Shown here piece by piece: positions 36,149-45,076 of a stretch of 64,000 bases of DNA. Source of the DNA: Paracoccaceae bacterium. GTDB taxonomy: Bacteria > Pseudomonadota > Alphaproteobacteria > Rhodobacterales > Rhodobacteraceae. The notes under the pieces were generated by a model. That model searched no databases. It saw only the letters and a program-made list of their open reading frames with translations, and was not told the origin of the DNA. Every line of letters begins with the position of its first letter. Position 1 is the first letter of the stretch. Location of the stretch: the NCBI GenBank assembly GCA_018223125.1, contig JAAEZA010000002.1, positions 62,001 through 126,000 on the forward strand, in the 5' to 3' direction. A program made the translations under genes and the position numbers.

Positions 36149-37129
36149 TTACGATTCAATCCCATCTACTAGATCATCGCTCATTTTCGCGTCCGGCATA
36201 GTGTTTCGGATAGTCGCTTTTATCGTTTCGTAAGCAGCTTGCACATTGTTAGCGTCCCATGAAACCCTAAATGCGTGTTCGACGTCAAAATGCGCTTTAT
36301 GTAGATCATCATTCCTTCGAAGATAAATTACCGGTTTGCCGAGCCCTTCAGCCATACCAGCCTCCCAATAAGCACCGAGATTACTATGGGTCAGTTCGAC
36401 TAACAAAAAACGCGCTGCTTTTATCTGCAGCTGCATACGTGTATCGATTAGTCCGGACTTTGGATTGTCATCTACTCGTTCAAGTACGTAACCTGTTTCG
36501 CGCACAGCTTCCCGTAGGCCCGGCAACCATACATCATCTAAATCCGGTTTGTCAAATGGCATTGCTATAAAGGCTTTCCGCCCAATTGTGTTATCCTTTA
36601 GGATATGCTCGTATTCAATCCAACCCGCCACAGTCAGCAATACGATCATACTACTATTGCTAGCGAGTTTGCTTTCCTTCGAGATATATCCTTGCTCTTG
36701 GAGGTGATTGAACAGACCAATCAGGCCACCTACACTTTTACAACCGACTTGGAATTGGGTTTTCACTCTGCCAATAGACAACTTCACCCCAGGCTCGCCA
36801 ACACTGTCCCCAATTATCCGAAGAAAGTTCGCTAATCGGGTGCTAACACTCGGAAAGTGCGGGTTCTTTACATGGCGCTCTACAATCTCAGAAGTGAGCA
36901 TTGGCGCACTCCTGAATCGCTGCTGATCCTGTACCCAGTGCCCCAGAGACGCGGCAAGCGGAGTCTTTTGTAAGGCCATGCCCCTATGTTTAACTTTTAG
37001 CTCACTTAATGCCGAACCCGATATTCGATACAGTCCACAGTTCTCACAATCATATTGTGAATAATCTCCGCTTGATTTGGTAGTTTCCAATGAAGACCCG
37101 CATATTGGGCAATTTGAAAAATCAGTCAT
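36149..37129 (-). CDS. Zinc-ribbon protein with TIR/NDT-like C-terminal domain
   Basis: A 326-aa lone gene in visibly AT-rich DNA. Residues 1-35 form a CX2C-X17-CX2C zinc ribbon (Cys7, 10, 28, 31). The middle (about 60-180) is helical with a winged-helix-like stretch (LFNHLQEQGYI then LLTVAGW). From about 185, KAFIAMPF, LVELTHSNLGAYWEAGMAEGLGKPVIYL match the nucleoside 2-deoxyribosyltransferase/TIR-like nucleotide hydrolase fold; the Glu in YWEAG is at the catalytic position. Related domains act on nucleotides, often as effectors of anti-phage systems. Isolation, composition and convergent position beside a terminator suggest recent acquisition. Function is unproven. Confidence 0.7.
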   Translation of the reverse strand: MTDFSNCPICGSSLETTKSSGDYSQYDCENCGLYRISGSALSELKVKHRGMALQKTPLAASLGHWVQDQQRFRSAPMLTSEIVERHVKNPHFPSVSTRLANFLRIIGDSVGEPGVKLSIGRVKTQFQVGCKSVGGLIGLFNHLQEQGYISKESKLASNSSMIVLLTVAGWIEYEHILKDNTIGRKAFIAMPFDKPDLDDVWLPGLREAVRETGYVLERVDDNPKSGLIDTRMQLQIKAARFLLVELTHSNLGAYWEAGMAEGLGKPVIYLRRNDDLHKAHFDVEHAFRVSWDANNVQAAYETIKATIRNTMPDAKMSDDLVDGIES

Positions 37130-37293
37130 AACTAAACTTATTTGTCCTAGATTACCGATACTCGGTCACATGGATTGTTAAAAAGCAAGCCTTTCCAACA
37201 CGCTAAAACTGTTACTACAAACAATATAGATCTATTTTACAATTGCAGGCACGAACTTCAACAATGTCGCGCAATTTAAAGAAATTCCCCCCC

Positions 37294-38037
37294 TCACTTC
37301 ATCCTGTTCTCTTTCGAAATGGACGGCTCGTCCTGTAGCCCCGCAATCTGGATGCCGCGCCAGAAGTCCTGGATGTGGCGGTGGGCCCAGTCTCGGGCGC
37401 GGTCAGGGTCGCGGGCCTCTATGGCGTCTACGATGTTGCCGTGGGCGATGATCTGCCGCTCTATGGCCTGGGGCACAGCGGGGGTGATCTGGATAAACCC
37501 CTGATACAGCAGAAGTGTCAGCGGTTCACGCACAAGGCAGAGCACGCGGTTCTGGCTCATCTCGGCCACTTGGGTGTGGAATTCCTTATCAAGCCGCGTG
37601 GTTTCGGCCACATCATTCTTGGCGGCCACCAGTCTGGCGTGGGTGTCTTTCAGCGCGGCCAGTCCTTCGGGCGTGCCTTGCCGCGCGGCCAGTTCGGCGG
37701 CCAGCGGTTCCGTTTCCAGCGCCACCTGCCACAGTTCCCGAAAGGTGACGTTCATCAGCACCATCGCGCGGCTGGAGCGGCTGGCGAGCTTGTCGCTCTG
37801 GGGCAGCGCCACTTCCAGACGGCGGGGCGTGGGCCGGTGCACCAGCCCTTCGCTTTCCAGCTGGCGCAGACCTTCGCGCACGGTCGAACGGGTCACGCCG
37901 AACAATTGCGCCAGTTCCACTTCGCCGGGCAGACGTTCGCCAGGTTTCAAGGTGCCCTGCATGATCTGCGCTTCGATTTCATCGGCGAACTGGCGATACG
38001 CGTAATTCACCTTCAGATGCTGGCTGCGCAAACTCAT
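37294..38037 (-). CDS. GntR-family regulator, FCD (FadR) subfamily
   Basis: A 247-aa regulator. The winged helix is at about residues 15-75 (LPGEVELAQLFGVTRSTVREGLRQLESEGLVHR), and the all-helical FCD domain has likely metal/ligand residues in RLDKEFHTQVAEMSQN, QIIAHGNIVDAI and AHRHIQDF. FCD regulators usually sense organic acids or CoA esters. It is upstream of no co-directed gene in this window; the thiolase gene on the same strand precedes it but is separated by a hairpin. It may control the neighbouring acid genes. Confidence 0.9.
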   Translation of the reverse strand: MSLRSQHLKVNYAYRQFADEIEAQIMQGTLKPGERLPGEVELAQLFGVTRSTVREGLRQLESEGLVHRPTPRRLEVALPQSDKLASRSSRAMVLMNVTFRELWQVALETEPLAAELAARQGTPEGLAALKDTHARLVAAKNDVAETTRLDKEFHTQVAEMSQNRVLCLVREPLTLLLYQGFIQITPAVPQAIERQIIAHGNIVDAIEARDPDRARDWAHRHIQDFWRGIQIAGLQDEPSISKENRMK

Positions 38038-38092
38038 GTCTTATACTCCAATGTTCGCGGGCGCGCTGCTCTGCCGAACACGCCGCTGACCC

Positions 38093-38134
38093 GATTAAAC
38101 AACAAGCCGCCCCGTTTGTGAACAAAAAGGCGGC
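38093..38134 (-). terminator. Terminator after the thiolase gene
   Basis: On the minus strand GCCGCC (38134-38129) pairs with GGCGGC (38111-38106) around a 17-nt loop, followed by the T-rich TTGTTGTTTAAT. It separates the thiolase from the GntR gene. Confidence 0.6.
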
Positions 38135-38159
38135 CTGCCTGTGGTTCAGCTACCTTGCG

Positions 38160-39323
38160 TCAGGACAACGCTTCGAGAATGGTCACATTCGCGGTGCCGC
38201 CGCCTTCGCACATGGTCTGCAAGCCGTAGCGTTTGCCCGAGGCCCGCAATCCGTGAATGAGTGTCGACATCAGCCGCGTCCCGCTTGCTCCCAGCGGATG
38301 GCCAAGCGCAATCGCCCCGCCCTGCGCGTTTGTGCGTGCCGGATCGGCGCCCAGCTCCTTGATCCACGCCAGCGGAACAGGCGCAAAGGCTTCGTTCACT
38401 TCGTAAAGGTCGATCTGGTCCAGCGTCATACCCGATTTTGCCAGCGCCTGACGGGTGGCCTCGATCGGTTCTTCCAGCATGATCACCGGATCACCTGCGG
38501 TGACGGTCATATCCACGATCCGTGCGATCGGGGTCAACCCGTGGGTCTTGAGCGCGCGTTCGGACACGATCATCACCCCTGATGCGCCATCACAAATCTG
38601 GCTGGCATTTGCCGCACTCAGCACACCGCCTTCGGTCAGCGTATCCACGCTGCCAATGCTTTGCGCCGATGCATCATAGCGGATGCCTTCGTCCCGTGTG
38701 TGTTCGCCCGCTGCCGTTTCCAGCGGCAGGATTTCCCGCTGGAACGCACCCGCTTCTGTGGCAGCGGCTGCCCGTTTGTGGCTTTCCAGCGCATAGGCGT
38801 CCAGATCGTCGCGGGAAAACCCGTGTTTCTGCGCAATCATTTCAGCCCCTGTGAACTGGCTGAAGCCTGTCACGCCAAACCGTTCTGCAATGCGCGGGCT
38901 GACCGGATCGGCCCCGATACTCGCTTTTGCAAAACTGCTCATATCTGCGAACATGGGCACCCGTGTCATGCTTTCCACGCCGGAAGCAATCACCACATCC
39001 TGAACACCGGACATTACCATAGCCGCGCCAAAATGCACTGCCTGCTGGGAACTGCCGCACTGGCGATCCACAGTGGTAGAAGGAACAGTCTGGGGCAGTT
39101 TGGAGGCCAGCACCGCGTTGCGCCCGACATTGAATGCCTGCTCGCCGCCTTTGGTGACACATCCCATGATCACATCATCAATAGCTGCCGGATCAATGCC
39201 TGTCCGCTCTACCAGCGCATTCAGGATTTCCGCACCCATATCGGCGGGATGCCAGTCTGCCAGCGCCCCTTTGCGGCGTCCCCCTGCGGTGCGCAGTGAC
39301 TCTACGATAAATGCATCGGCCAT
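38160..39323 (-). CDS. Acetyl-CoA C-acyltransferase (thiolase)
   Basis: A 387-aa degradative-type thiolase. The nucleophile Cys89 lies in DRQCGSSQQ, NEAFAPVPLAW carries the Asn of the active site, and GGAIALGHPLGASG and MCEGGGTAN provide the His and second Cys. It would cleave the 3-ketoacyl-CoA made by the crotonase/dehydrogenase steps to acetyl-CoA or propionyl-CoA. It diverges from the acyl-CoA dehydrogenase across 195 bp that hold operator copy 3. Confidence 0.94.
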   Translation of the reverse strand: MADAFIVESLRTAGGRRKGALADWHPADMGAEILNALVERTGIDPAAIDDVIMGCVTKGGEQAFNVGRNAVLASKLPQTVPSTTVDRQCGSSQQAVHFGAAMVMSGVQDVVIASGVESMTRVPMFADMSSFAKASIGADPVSPRIAERFGVTGFSQFTGAEMIAQKHGFSRDDLDAYALESHKRAAAATEAGAFQREILPLETAAGEHTRDEGIRYDASAQSIGSVDTLTEGGVLSAANASQICDGASGVMIVSERALKTHGLTPIARIVDMTVTAGDPVIMLEEPIEATRQALAKSGMTLDQIDLYEVNEAFAPVPLAWIKELGADPARTNAQGGAIALGHPLGASGTRLMSTLIHGLRASGKRYGLQTMCEGGGTANVTILEALS

Positions 39324-39406
39324 GATCCGTTCCTCCTTCTGACCCTGCGTCCCAAGCGACGGAAGCGTGTTTCGGCTTCCCTTCCAATTTCCGCTATGCT
39401 ACGCCA

Positions 39407-39431
39407 TTAGTGTCAGACAATACGTCACTAA
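39407..39431. promoter_or_regulatory. Operator copy 3 (TTAGTG-N13-CACTAA)
   Basis: Perfect inverted arms TTAGTG (39407-39412) and CACTAA (39426-39431) are 13 bp apart, with inner palindrome TGTCAGACA (39411-39419). It sits midway between the thiolase (84 bp) and dehydrogenase (88 bp) starts, so one bound protein could control both. Confidence 0.7.
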
Positions 39432-39518
39432 AATCTGTTTATCAATGGGTCAATCCGGCAGGACGTTACGCCAAACGTCCTTGCTGAACCGGACCCGCCC
39501 CTAACGAACGAGCCTGAA

Positions 39519-40805
39519 ATGATCCCTGAAAAGTCCGATAAGACCCGCGAACTGGAAGACCGCCTGAAAGATTTCATGGACCAGCATATTTATCCGAACG
39601 AAGCCCGCTTCTATCGGGAATCAGAGGATATCGGCCCCTGGGGTGTGCATCCGGTTGTGGAAGAGTTGAAAATCAAGGCGAAGGAGGCCGGATTGTGGAA
39701 CCTGTTCCTGCCGGAATCGGATAAAGGGGCCGGACTGAACAATCTGGAATATGCCGCGCTGTGTGAAATCATGGGCCGCAGCCATCTTGCGCCCGAAGTA
39801 TTCAACTGCTCCGCCCCTGACACAGGCAATATGGAAGTGCTGGAACGCTATGGCACGGAGGAACACAAGAAACAGTGGCTGGAACCGCTGTTGAAGGGTG
39901 AAATCCGCTCCAGCTTTGCGATGACGGAACCCGCCGTTGCCTCCTCTGACGCGCGCAATATCGAAAGCGCGATTGTACGGGACGGCGATGAATATGTGAT
40001 CAACGGGCGCAAGTGGTACACCACCGGCGCAACCGATCCCCGCTGCAAGATCATCATCTTTATGGGCAAGTCCGACCCGAGCGCCGAAACCTATCGCCAG
40101 CAATCCATGATCCTCGTCCCCAAAGACACGCCCGGAGTCACGGTGAAACGCTCGATTCCTGTTTTCGGGTTCTACGGCGTGCCGGACCGTGCCTCTGAAG
40201 TGATCTTTGACAATGTGCGCGTGCCTGCATCGAATATGCTGTTGGGTGAAGGCTGCGGGTTTGAAATTGCGCAGGGCCGTCTTGGGCCGGGTCGTATCCA
40301 CCACTGTATGCGCCTGATCGGGCTGGCTGAACGTACGCTGGAAAAAATGGTAGTCCGCGCCGGTGAACGGACGACATTTGGCAAGGTTCTGTCCGAACAA
40401 TCCGTCACCCGCGAACGCATCGCCCAGTCCCGTATCCTGATCGAACAGTCCCGCCTGCTGACCCTGCGCGCCGCCCATATGATGGACACGGTGGGCAACA
40501 AAGAGGCCAAGGCCGAGATTGCCATGATCAAGGTTGCGGTGCCGAATATGGCCTGTCAGGTGATCGACTGGGCCATCCAGCTTTTCGGCGGCGGTGGCAC
40601 CAGCAACGATTTCGGACTGGCGGCAGCCTATGCCACGGCCCGCATGTTGCGGCTTGCCGACGGGCCGGACGAAGTCCACCGTGACCAGATCGCACGGCTG
40701 GAATACAAGAAACAGGCCAAGGCGAATGCAGAGCGGCCCAATGTGAAGCTGTCGGATCAGGAACCGGCAGTCAGCAATATGGCACTGGGTCTGACGCTGG
40801 ACTGA
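39519..40805 (+). CDS. Acyl-CoA dehydrogenase, ACAD10/ACAD11-type
   Basis: A 428-aa flavoprotein. The blocks [57 protein letters not shown] and [11 protein letters not shown] follow the dehydrogenase half of ACAD11 closely, as I recall it. ACAD10/11 and bacterial LvaC work with a kinase: 4-hydroxyacyl-CoA is phosphorylated and the phosphate then eliminated by the dehydrogenase domain. The kinase candidate is at 28139-29170, under the same operator. The ATG at 39519 gives full family length. The gene converges with the DeoR gene, 8 bp between the stops. Confidence 0.93.
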   Translation: MIPEKSDKTRELEDRLKDFMDQHIYPNEARFYRESEDIGPWGVHPVVEELKIKAKEAGLWNLFLPESDKGAGLNNLEYAALCEIMGRSHLAPEVFNCSAPDTGNMEVLERYGTEEHKKQWLEPLLKGEIRSSFAMTEPAVASSDARNIESAIVRDGDEYVINGRKWYTTGATDPRCKIIIFMGKSDPSAETYRQQSMILVPKDTPGVTVKRSIPVFGFYGVPDRASEVIFDNVRVPASNMLLGEGCGFEIAQGRLGPGRIHHCMRLIGLAERTLEKMVVRAGERTTFGKVLSEQSVTRERIAQSRILIEQSRLLTLRAAHMMDTVGNKEAKAEIAMIKVAVPNMACQVIDWAIQLFGGGGTSNDFGLAAAYATARMLRLADGPDEVHRDQIARLEYKKQAKANAERPNVKLSDQEPAVSNMALGLTLD

Positions 40806-40813
40806 AAGACGCG

Positions 40814-41578
40814 CTAGCCCTGCGCTGCGATCCGCAGCTCCAGTCCTAACAGGAGCGTGTCAAAGGCAGGGTGGGGGCGGCGGTCCGTTACGACATAATC
40901 GCCAGCCTTTAACAGGGGCTGGCGTACAGCGGGGCGACGGTCCTGCGGCGTGAATTTGGAATGGTCCACTGCCATGATCACCTTGCCTGCATTGCGCAGC
41001 ATGGCGGTGGCAATTTCCACTTCGCATTGTTCATGCACCAGAAACCCCTTGACGGCATCCACCATCGACGCGGACAAAAGCGCGTAATCCACCTGCATCC
41101 GCTCGATCACGTCAAAGGCAGAGCGGTCAAAGGCGGCGCCGTCATGATCGCGCAATTGGGTTCCCGCCATAAACACCTTGTTGCCCGGAATAATCGCCAG
41201 CGTGCTGGCCACAAAGGCCGAATTCGTCACAACGGTCAATTCCTTGCGCGCCCGCAAGGCCTGCGCAATAAACCCCGAGGTTGAACCGGTGTCGATTGCA
41301 ATGCTGGCCCCGTCCCCGATGATCTCTGCCGCTTCCTTGGCAATGGCCACTTTGGCGGCACGGTTCAGGTTCATCCGCGCCAGATAGGGCGGGTCAGTGG
41401 CAATGCGATTGGAAACCAGCGCCCCGTGCACCTTATCCAGACGCCCGCTTGCCACAAGCGGCTGCGTGACGCGGCGGATGGTCTGATCGGACACACCGAG
41501 CATCTGCGAAAGCTCCACCACCGAGAGCGTTCCCCGCATATCAACCGCGTGTAGAATCTGTGCTTCATATTTCGACAT
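40814..41578 (-). CDS. DeoR-family transcriptional regulator
   Basis: A 254-aa DeoR/GlpR-type repressor. The N-terminal helix-turn-helix is LSVVELSQMLGVSDQTIRRVTQPLV, and the C-terminal DeoRC sensor has the phosphate-binding IDTGSTSGFIAQAL and VVTNSAFVASTL. DeoR regulators usually respond to phosphorylated sugars or similar metabolites; the two small kinases of this cluster could make such an effector (inference). It diverges from the first oxidoreductase across a promoter with a large inverted repeat at 41621-41662, probably its operator. Confidence 0.92.
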   Translation of the reverse strand: MSKYEAQILHAVDMRGTLSVVELSQMLGVSDQTIRRVTQPLVASGRLDKVHGALVSNRIATDPPYLARMNLNRAAKVAIAKEAAEIIGDGASIAIDTGSTSGFIAQALRARKELTVVTNSAFVASTLAIIPGNKVFMAGTQLRDHDGAAFDRSAFDVIERMQVDYALLSASMVDAVKGFLVHEQCEVEIATAMLRNAGKVIMAVDHSKFTPQDRRPAVRQPLLKAGDYVVTDRRPHPAFDTLLLGLELRIAAQG

Positions 41579-41620
41579 TTGCGATACCTATACCCAGAAA
41601 CCCGCCAAACAACAGCCTGC

Positions 41621-41662
41621 ATTTGTTGATTTTGCGGTCAATATCAACATAAATCAACAAAT
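41621..41662. promoter_or_regulatory. DeoR-type operator 1
   Basis: ATTTGTTGATTT (41621-41632) and its exact complement AAATCAACAAAT (41651-41662) flank a third half-site, ATATCAACAT (41641-41650). Bases 41662-41638, read on the minus strand, match 45938-45962 at 23 of 25 positions. Confidence 0.75.
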
Positions 41663-41698
41663 TCGTTGCCACGATGTTGGTTTTAGTTACTGTGAACC

Positions 41699-44140
41699 GT
41701 GAAACTCCCCTTGGATGGCATCATGGCACAACACGCAGCGAAACACCTGATCATCGGCGGAGGCATCATCGGGTGCTCTATCGCCTATCACCTGACCCGT
41801 ATGGGGGAAAAGAACGTGGTGCTGCTGGAGCGTGCGAACCTTACCGAAGGCGCCACATGGCACGCGGCAGGGCTGGTGGGGCAGTTACGCTCCTCGCGCA
41901 ATACAACGCGGATGCTGAAAAAATCGGTCGAGATGTACGACCGGTTGCAAAACGAGGAAGGGCTGCAGTTCGACTGGAAGAAAACCGGCTCCCTGCGGCT
42001 GGCGACGACCAAAGAACGGATGCTGGAAGCAAAGCGGCTGGCGACGATGGCCCGCAGTTTTGATCTCGAAATGCAGATTATCACCCCGTCCGAGGCTAAA
42101 GACCTGTTCCCGTTGATCGACGACAAAGGGCTGGAAGGCGCGGCTTTCATCCCTTCAGACGGCTATGTAGATCCGGCCTCTTTGTGTCAGGCCATTGCAG
42201 GGGCCGCGCGACGCCAGGGTGCAGACATCCGCCAGAATATTGAAGTGACGGATTTCAACACCAGCGACGGGCGGATTACTTCTGTCGAAACCACCGAAGG
42301 GCGCTGGGAGGCCGATACCGTGATCCTTGCCACCGGCATGTGGAGCCGCGAAATCGCTGCGAAACTGGGCATCATGGTGCCCGCCTGCGCGGTCGAACAC
42401 CAGTATATCATCACGGAATCCACCGGCAGCGATATCGGCCACTACCCCACCCTGCGCGATCCCGAAAGGCTGGTCTACTACAAACCGGATGTTGGCGGGC
42501 GGCTGGTTGTCGGCGGCTATGAAGAGAACACCCTGCCCTTCGGCAACACGGGTATTCCGGGAAAATTCGTGCGCCAGCTTCTGCCTGAAAATCTGGACCG
42601 TTTCCTGCCGCTGGCGGAACTGGCCGGCAAAGTCACACCCGTGATAAACGAGGTCGGCATCCGGCAGGTGATCAACGGTCCGATCCCCTATTCCGCCGAC
42701 GGGGATTTCGTGATGGGCTGGCAGCCCGACTATAAGAACCTGATGATGGCGACAGGGTTTCTTTATGGCATTGCCGCAGGGGGCGGAGCGGGAGAGATGA
42801 TCGCGGAATGGGTGGTGGACGGGCAACCCTCGCTGGATTTATGGCCGCTGGATGTGCGCCGTTTCGGGCCGCACCATGGCACCCGCGCCTTTATGTATCC
42901 ACGCGCGGTGGAACATTACGCCCATCACTACAAGATGCGCTATCCGGGGCAGGAACATGAAACCGCCCGCCAGTTGCGCCTGTCTCCGCTCTATCAGAAA
43001 CTGAAGGATCAGGGCGCGGTTTACGGATCGAAGAACGGTTGGGAGCGCCCCTTGTGGTTTGCCCCCGATGGCGTGCCTGCTGTGGACCAACTGGACTTCC
43101 TGAACCCCGGATGGAAACAGTTTGCCGCACAGGAACACAAAGCCGTGCGCGAACGTGTGGCCCTGATCGACCAGACGAGTTTTGCCAAGTTCGAAATTGT
43201 CGGGTCGGGCACGCTGGACCTGTTGCAAAAGCTCTGTGTCTCCAACATGGACAAACCTGTCGGCAGCGTGATCTACACCCAGATGTGCAACGCCAAGGGC
43301 GGAACCGAAGCTGACGTGACCTTCATTCGCCTTGGTGCAGAGCGGTTCTACATGGTCACAGGATCGGGCTTTGGCGTGCATGACAGCAACTGGATCAAGC
43401 GCCACCTGCCCGATGGCGGGTCGGTGCATCTGATCGAGGTGACAAGTGGCACCGCCGTTTTGAATATCGTCGGCCCGAAATCGCGCGAGGTTCTGGCCGC
43501 CGCTTCCGAAAGCGATGTTTCGGACAGCGCCATTCCGTTTTCCACCGCGCGGGAGATCATCATCGGCGCGGCACCGGTGCGGGCCGCACGGATCGGATAT
43601 GTCGGGGAACTGGGGTATGAATTGCACATCCCCACCGAATTTGCCGCCCATGTCTATGACACGCTCTGGCAGGCGGGACAGCGGAGCGGCATCGCAAATG
43701 TCGGCTACCGCGCAATCGAAAGCCTGCGGATGGAAAAGGGCTATGTCTATTGGTCCGGAGATGTGACGCCGGATTACACCCCGATCGAGGCAGGGCTCGG
43801 CTTTCGCGTGCATCTGAAATCCAAAGGTGATTTTATCGGCAGAGAGGTTCTGGAGGCGCAGAAAACCGGCGGGGTTGACCGGCGGCTCTGTACTTTTGTG
43901 ACCGATGTACATCTGCCGCTGACAGGGGGCGAGGCGATCCTGATCGGGGATGAGCTTGTGTCGCTCGCAACCTCTGTCGGCTATGGCCATACTGTGGGGC
44001 AGACCATCCTGCGGGGCTATCTGGACAGGGCGCACTGGCAGCAGACCGATTTCACGCTGGAGGTTTTCGGGGACCATCACAGCATCCGCCAGACCGACAG
44101 TCCCGTCTATGATCCGTCCAACAGCGCATTGAAAGGATAA
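41699..44140 (+). CDS. FAD-dependent oxidoreductase-GcvT fusion, dimethylglycine/sarcosine dehydrogenase type (copy 1)
   Basis: An 813-aa two-part enzyme. The N-terminal FAD domain opens with LIIGGGIIGCS and holds TWHAAGL, whose His55 matches the covalent flavin-linking His of dimethylglycine and sarcosine dehydrogenases. From about residue 430 a GcvT-type folate domain follows (GELGYELHIP, RAIESLRMEKGY and AGLGFRVHLKSKGDFIGRE), which would pass the removed methyl to tetrahydrofolate. The start is the GTG at 41699, because MKLP matches the start of copy 2 (50993); the ATG at 41723 is possible. The substrate is an N-methylated amine, not determined here. Confidence 0.9.
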   Translation: MKLPLDGIMAQHAAKHLIIGGGIIGCSIAYHLTRMGEKNVVLLERANLTEGATWHAAGLVGQLRSSRNTTRMLKKSVEMYDRLQNEEGLQFDWKKTGSLRLATTKERMLEAKRLATMARSFDLEMQIITPSEAKDLFPLIDDKGLEGAAFIPSDGYVDPASLCQAIAGAARRQGADIRQNIEVTDFNTSDGRITSVETTEGRWEADTVILATGMWSREIAAKLGIMVPACAVEHQYIITESTGSDIGHYPTLRDPERLVYYKPDVGGRLVVGGYEENTLPFGNTGIPGKFVRQLLPENLDRFLPLAELAGKVTPVINEVGIRQVINGPIPYSADGDFVMGWQPDYKNLMMATGFLYGIAAGGGAGEMIAEWVVDGQPSLDLWPLDVRRFGPHHGTRAFMYPRAVEHYAHHYKMRYPGQEHETARQLRLSPLYQKLKDQGAVYGSKNGWERPLWFAPDGVPAVDQLDFLNPGWKQFAAQEHKAVRERVALIDQTSFAKFEIVGSGTLDLLQKLCVSNMDKPVGSVIYTQMCNAKGGTEADVTFIRLGAERFYMVTGSGFGVHDSNWIKRHLPDGGSVHLIEVTSGTAVLNIVGPKSREVLAAASESDVSDSAIPFSTAREIIIGAAPVRAARIGYVGELGYELHIPTEFAAHVYDTLWQAGQRSGIANVGYRAIESLRMEKGYVYWSGDVTPDYTPIEAGLGFRVHLKSKGDFIGREVLEAQKTGGVDRRLCTFVTDVHLPLTGGEAILIGDELVSLATSVGYGHTVGQTILRGYLDRAHWQQTDFTLEVFGDHHSIRQTDSPVYDPSNSALKG

Positions 44141-44149
44141 GGGGGAACA

Positions 44150-45076
44150 ATGACAGACAACAGGGACAAGGTACTGGCGGCCCTGCGGGAGGCCCCGCAA
44201 TTCAGCGATGTGCAGCAGGTCGACAGTATTACGCGGCTCGGCGGGATGACCAATCTGGTCTACCGCGTGGAATTTGGCGGCACTTCCGTGATCGTGCGGA
44301 TACCGGGCGAAGGTACGGAAGATTACATCGACCGCGCGGTGGAAGATCACAATGCAAGGGCCGCCGCGCGGGCCGGTGTCTCCCCCGAGGTGATCTTTGC
44401 CCGCCCCGAAACCGGCCTGATGATCACGCGCACGGTGCCTGACATTGAAACCATGACCCCCGCCCTGTTCCAAAACCGCAAGGGTGCGCCCGCACGGGCA
44501 GGCAATGCGCTGGCAAAACTGCATGGTTCGGGCGAGACATTCCGGTTCCGCTTCGAACTGTTTTCGATGATTGACGATTACCTGAAAGTCCTTGCAACCA
44601 AAGACGTCGACCTGCCGGACGGCTATCACGATGTGGTGGCGGCCGCCGCGCCGGTTAAAAAGGCACTCGCCAATGCGGACCTGCCTCTGGCGCCTTGCCA
44701 TTGTGACCCCCTGTGCGAGAATTTTCTGGATGACGGCAACAGCATGTGGATCGTGGATTGGGAATATTCCGGCATGAACGATCCCTTGTGGGATGTGGGC
44801 GATCTGTCGGTGGAGGCAGGTTTGAACGAAGCACAGGACCGCGAATTGATGGAAGCCTACTTCGGGCGCACGCCCACAGCGGCGGAAACCGGCCGGATGG
44901 TGATCTACAAGGCCATGTGCGATCTGCTCTGGACCCTTTGGGGGCTGATCCAGCACGCGGACGACAATCCGGCCGAAGATTTCTGGGCCTATGCCACGGA
45001 ACGCTTCGCGCGGTGCAAGGCCCTGATGCAAGACCCTGCTTTTGCCGGACATGTGGCTGCAGTGGAAAAGGGCTAG
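44150..45076 (+). CDS. Choline-kinase-like phosphotransferase (copy 1)
   Basis: A 308-aa small-molecule kinase of the choline/ethanolamine kinase (LicA) group. RLGGMTNLVYRVEFGG is the glycine-rich nucleotide loop, CHCDPLCENFL the catalytic loop (HxDxxxxN) and DWEYSGMNDPLWDVGDLS the metal-binding block. It lies 9 bp after oxidoreductase copy 1 and is presumably made with it. Its likely role is phosphorylation of an amino alcohol or related part of the imported compound. The 3' end overlaps the convergent phosphatase gene by 4 bp. Confidence 0.9.
   Translation: MTDNRDKVLAALREAPQFSDVQQVDSITRLGGMTNLVYRVEFGGTSVIVRIPGEGTEDYIDRAVEDHNARAAARAGVSPEVIFARPETGLMITRTVPDIETMTPALFQNRKGAPARAGNALAKLHGSGETFRFRFELFSMIDDYLKVLATKDVDLPDGYHDVVAAAAPVKKALANADLPLAPCHCDPLCENFLDDGNSMWIVDWEYSGMNDPLWDVGDLSVEAGLNEAQDRELMEAYFGRTPTAAETGRMVIYKAMCDLLWTLWGLIQHADDNPAEDFWAYATERFARCKALMQDPAFAGHVAAVEKG

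Noticed and set aside
36016-37293. A full mobile island around the low-GC orphan gene
   Set aside because: No integrase, transposase, tRNA or flanking repeats were found; only the base composition and isolation of one gene suggest transfer.
42839-45052. A 737-codon open frame on the minus strand opposite oxidoreductase 1 and kinase 1
   Set aside because: Same reason: antisense shadow of well-supported genes, with no family-like blocks.
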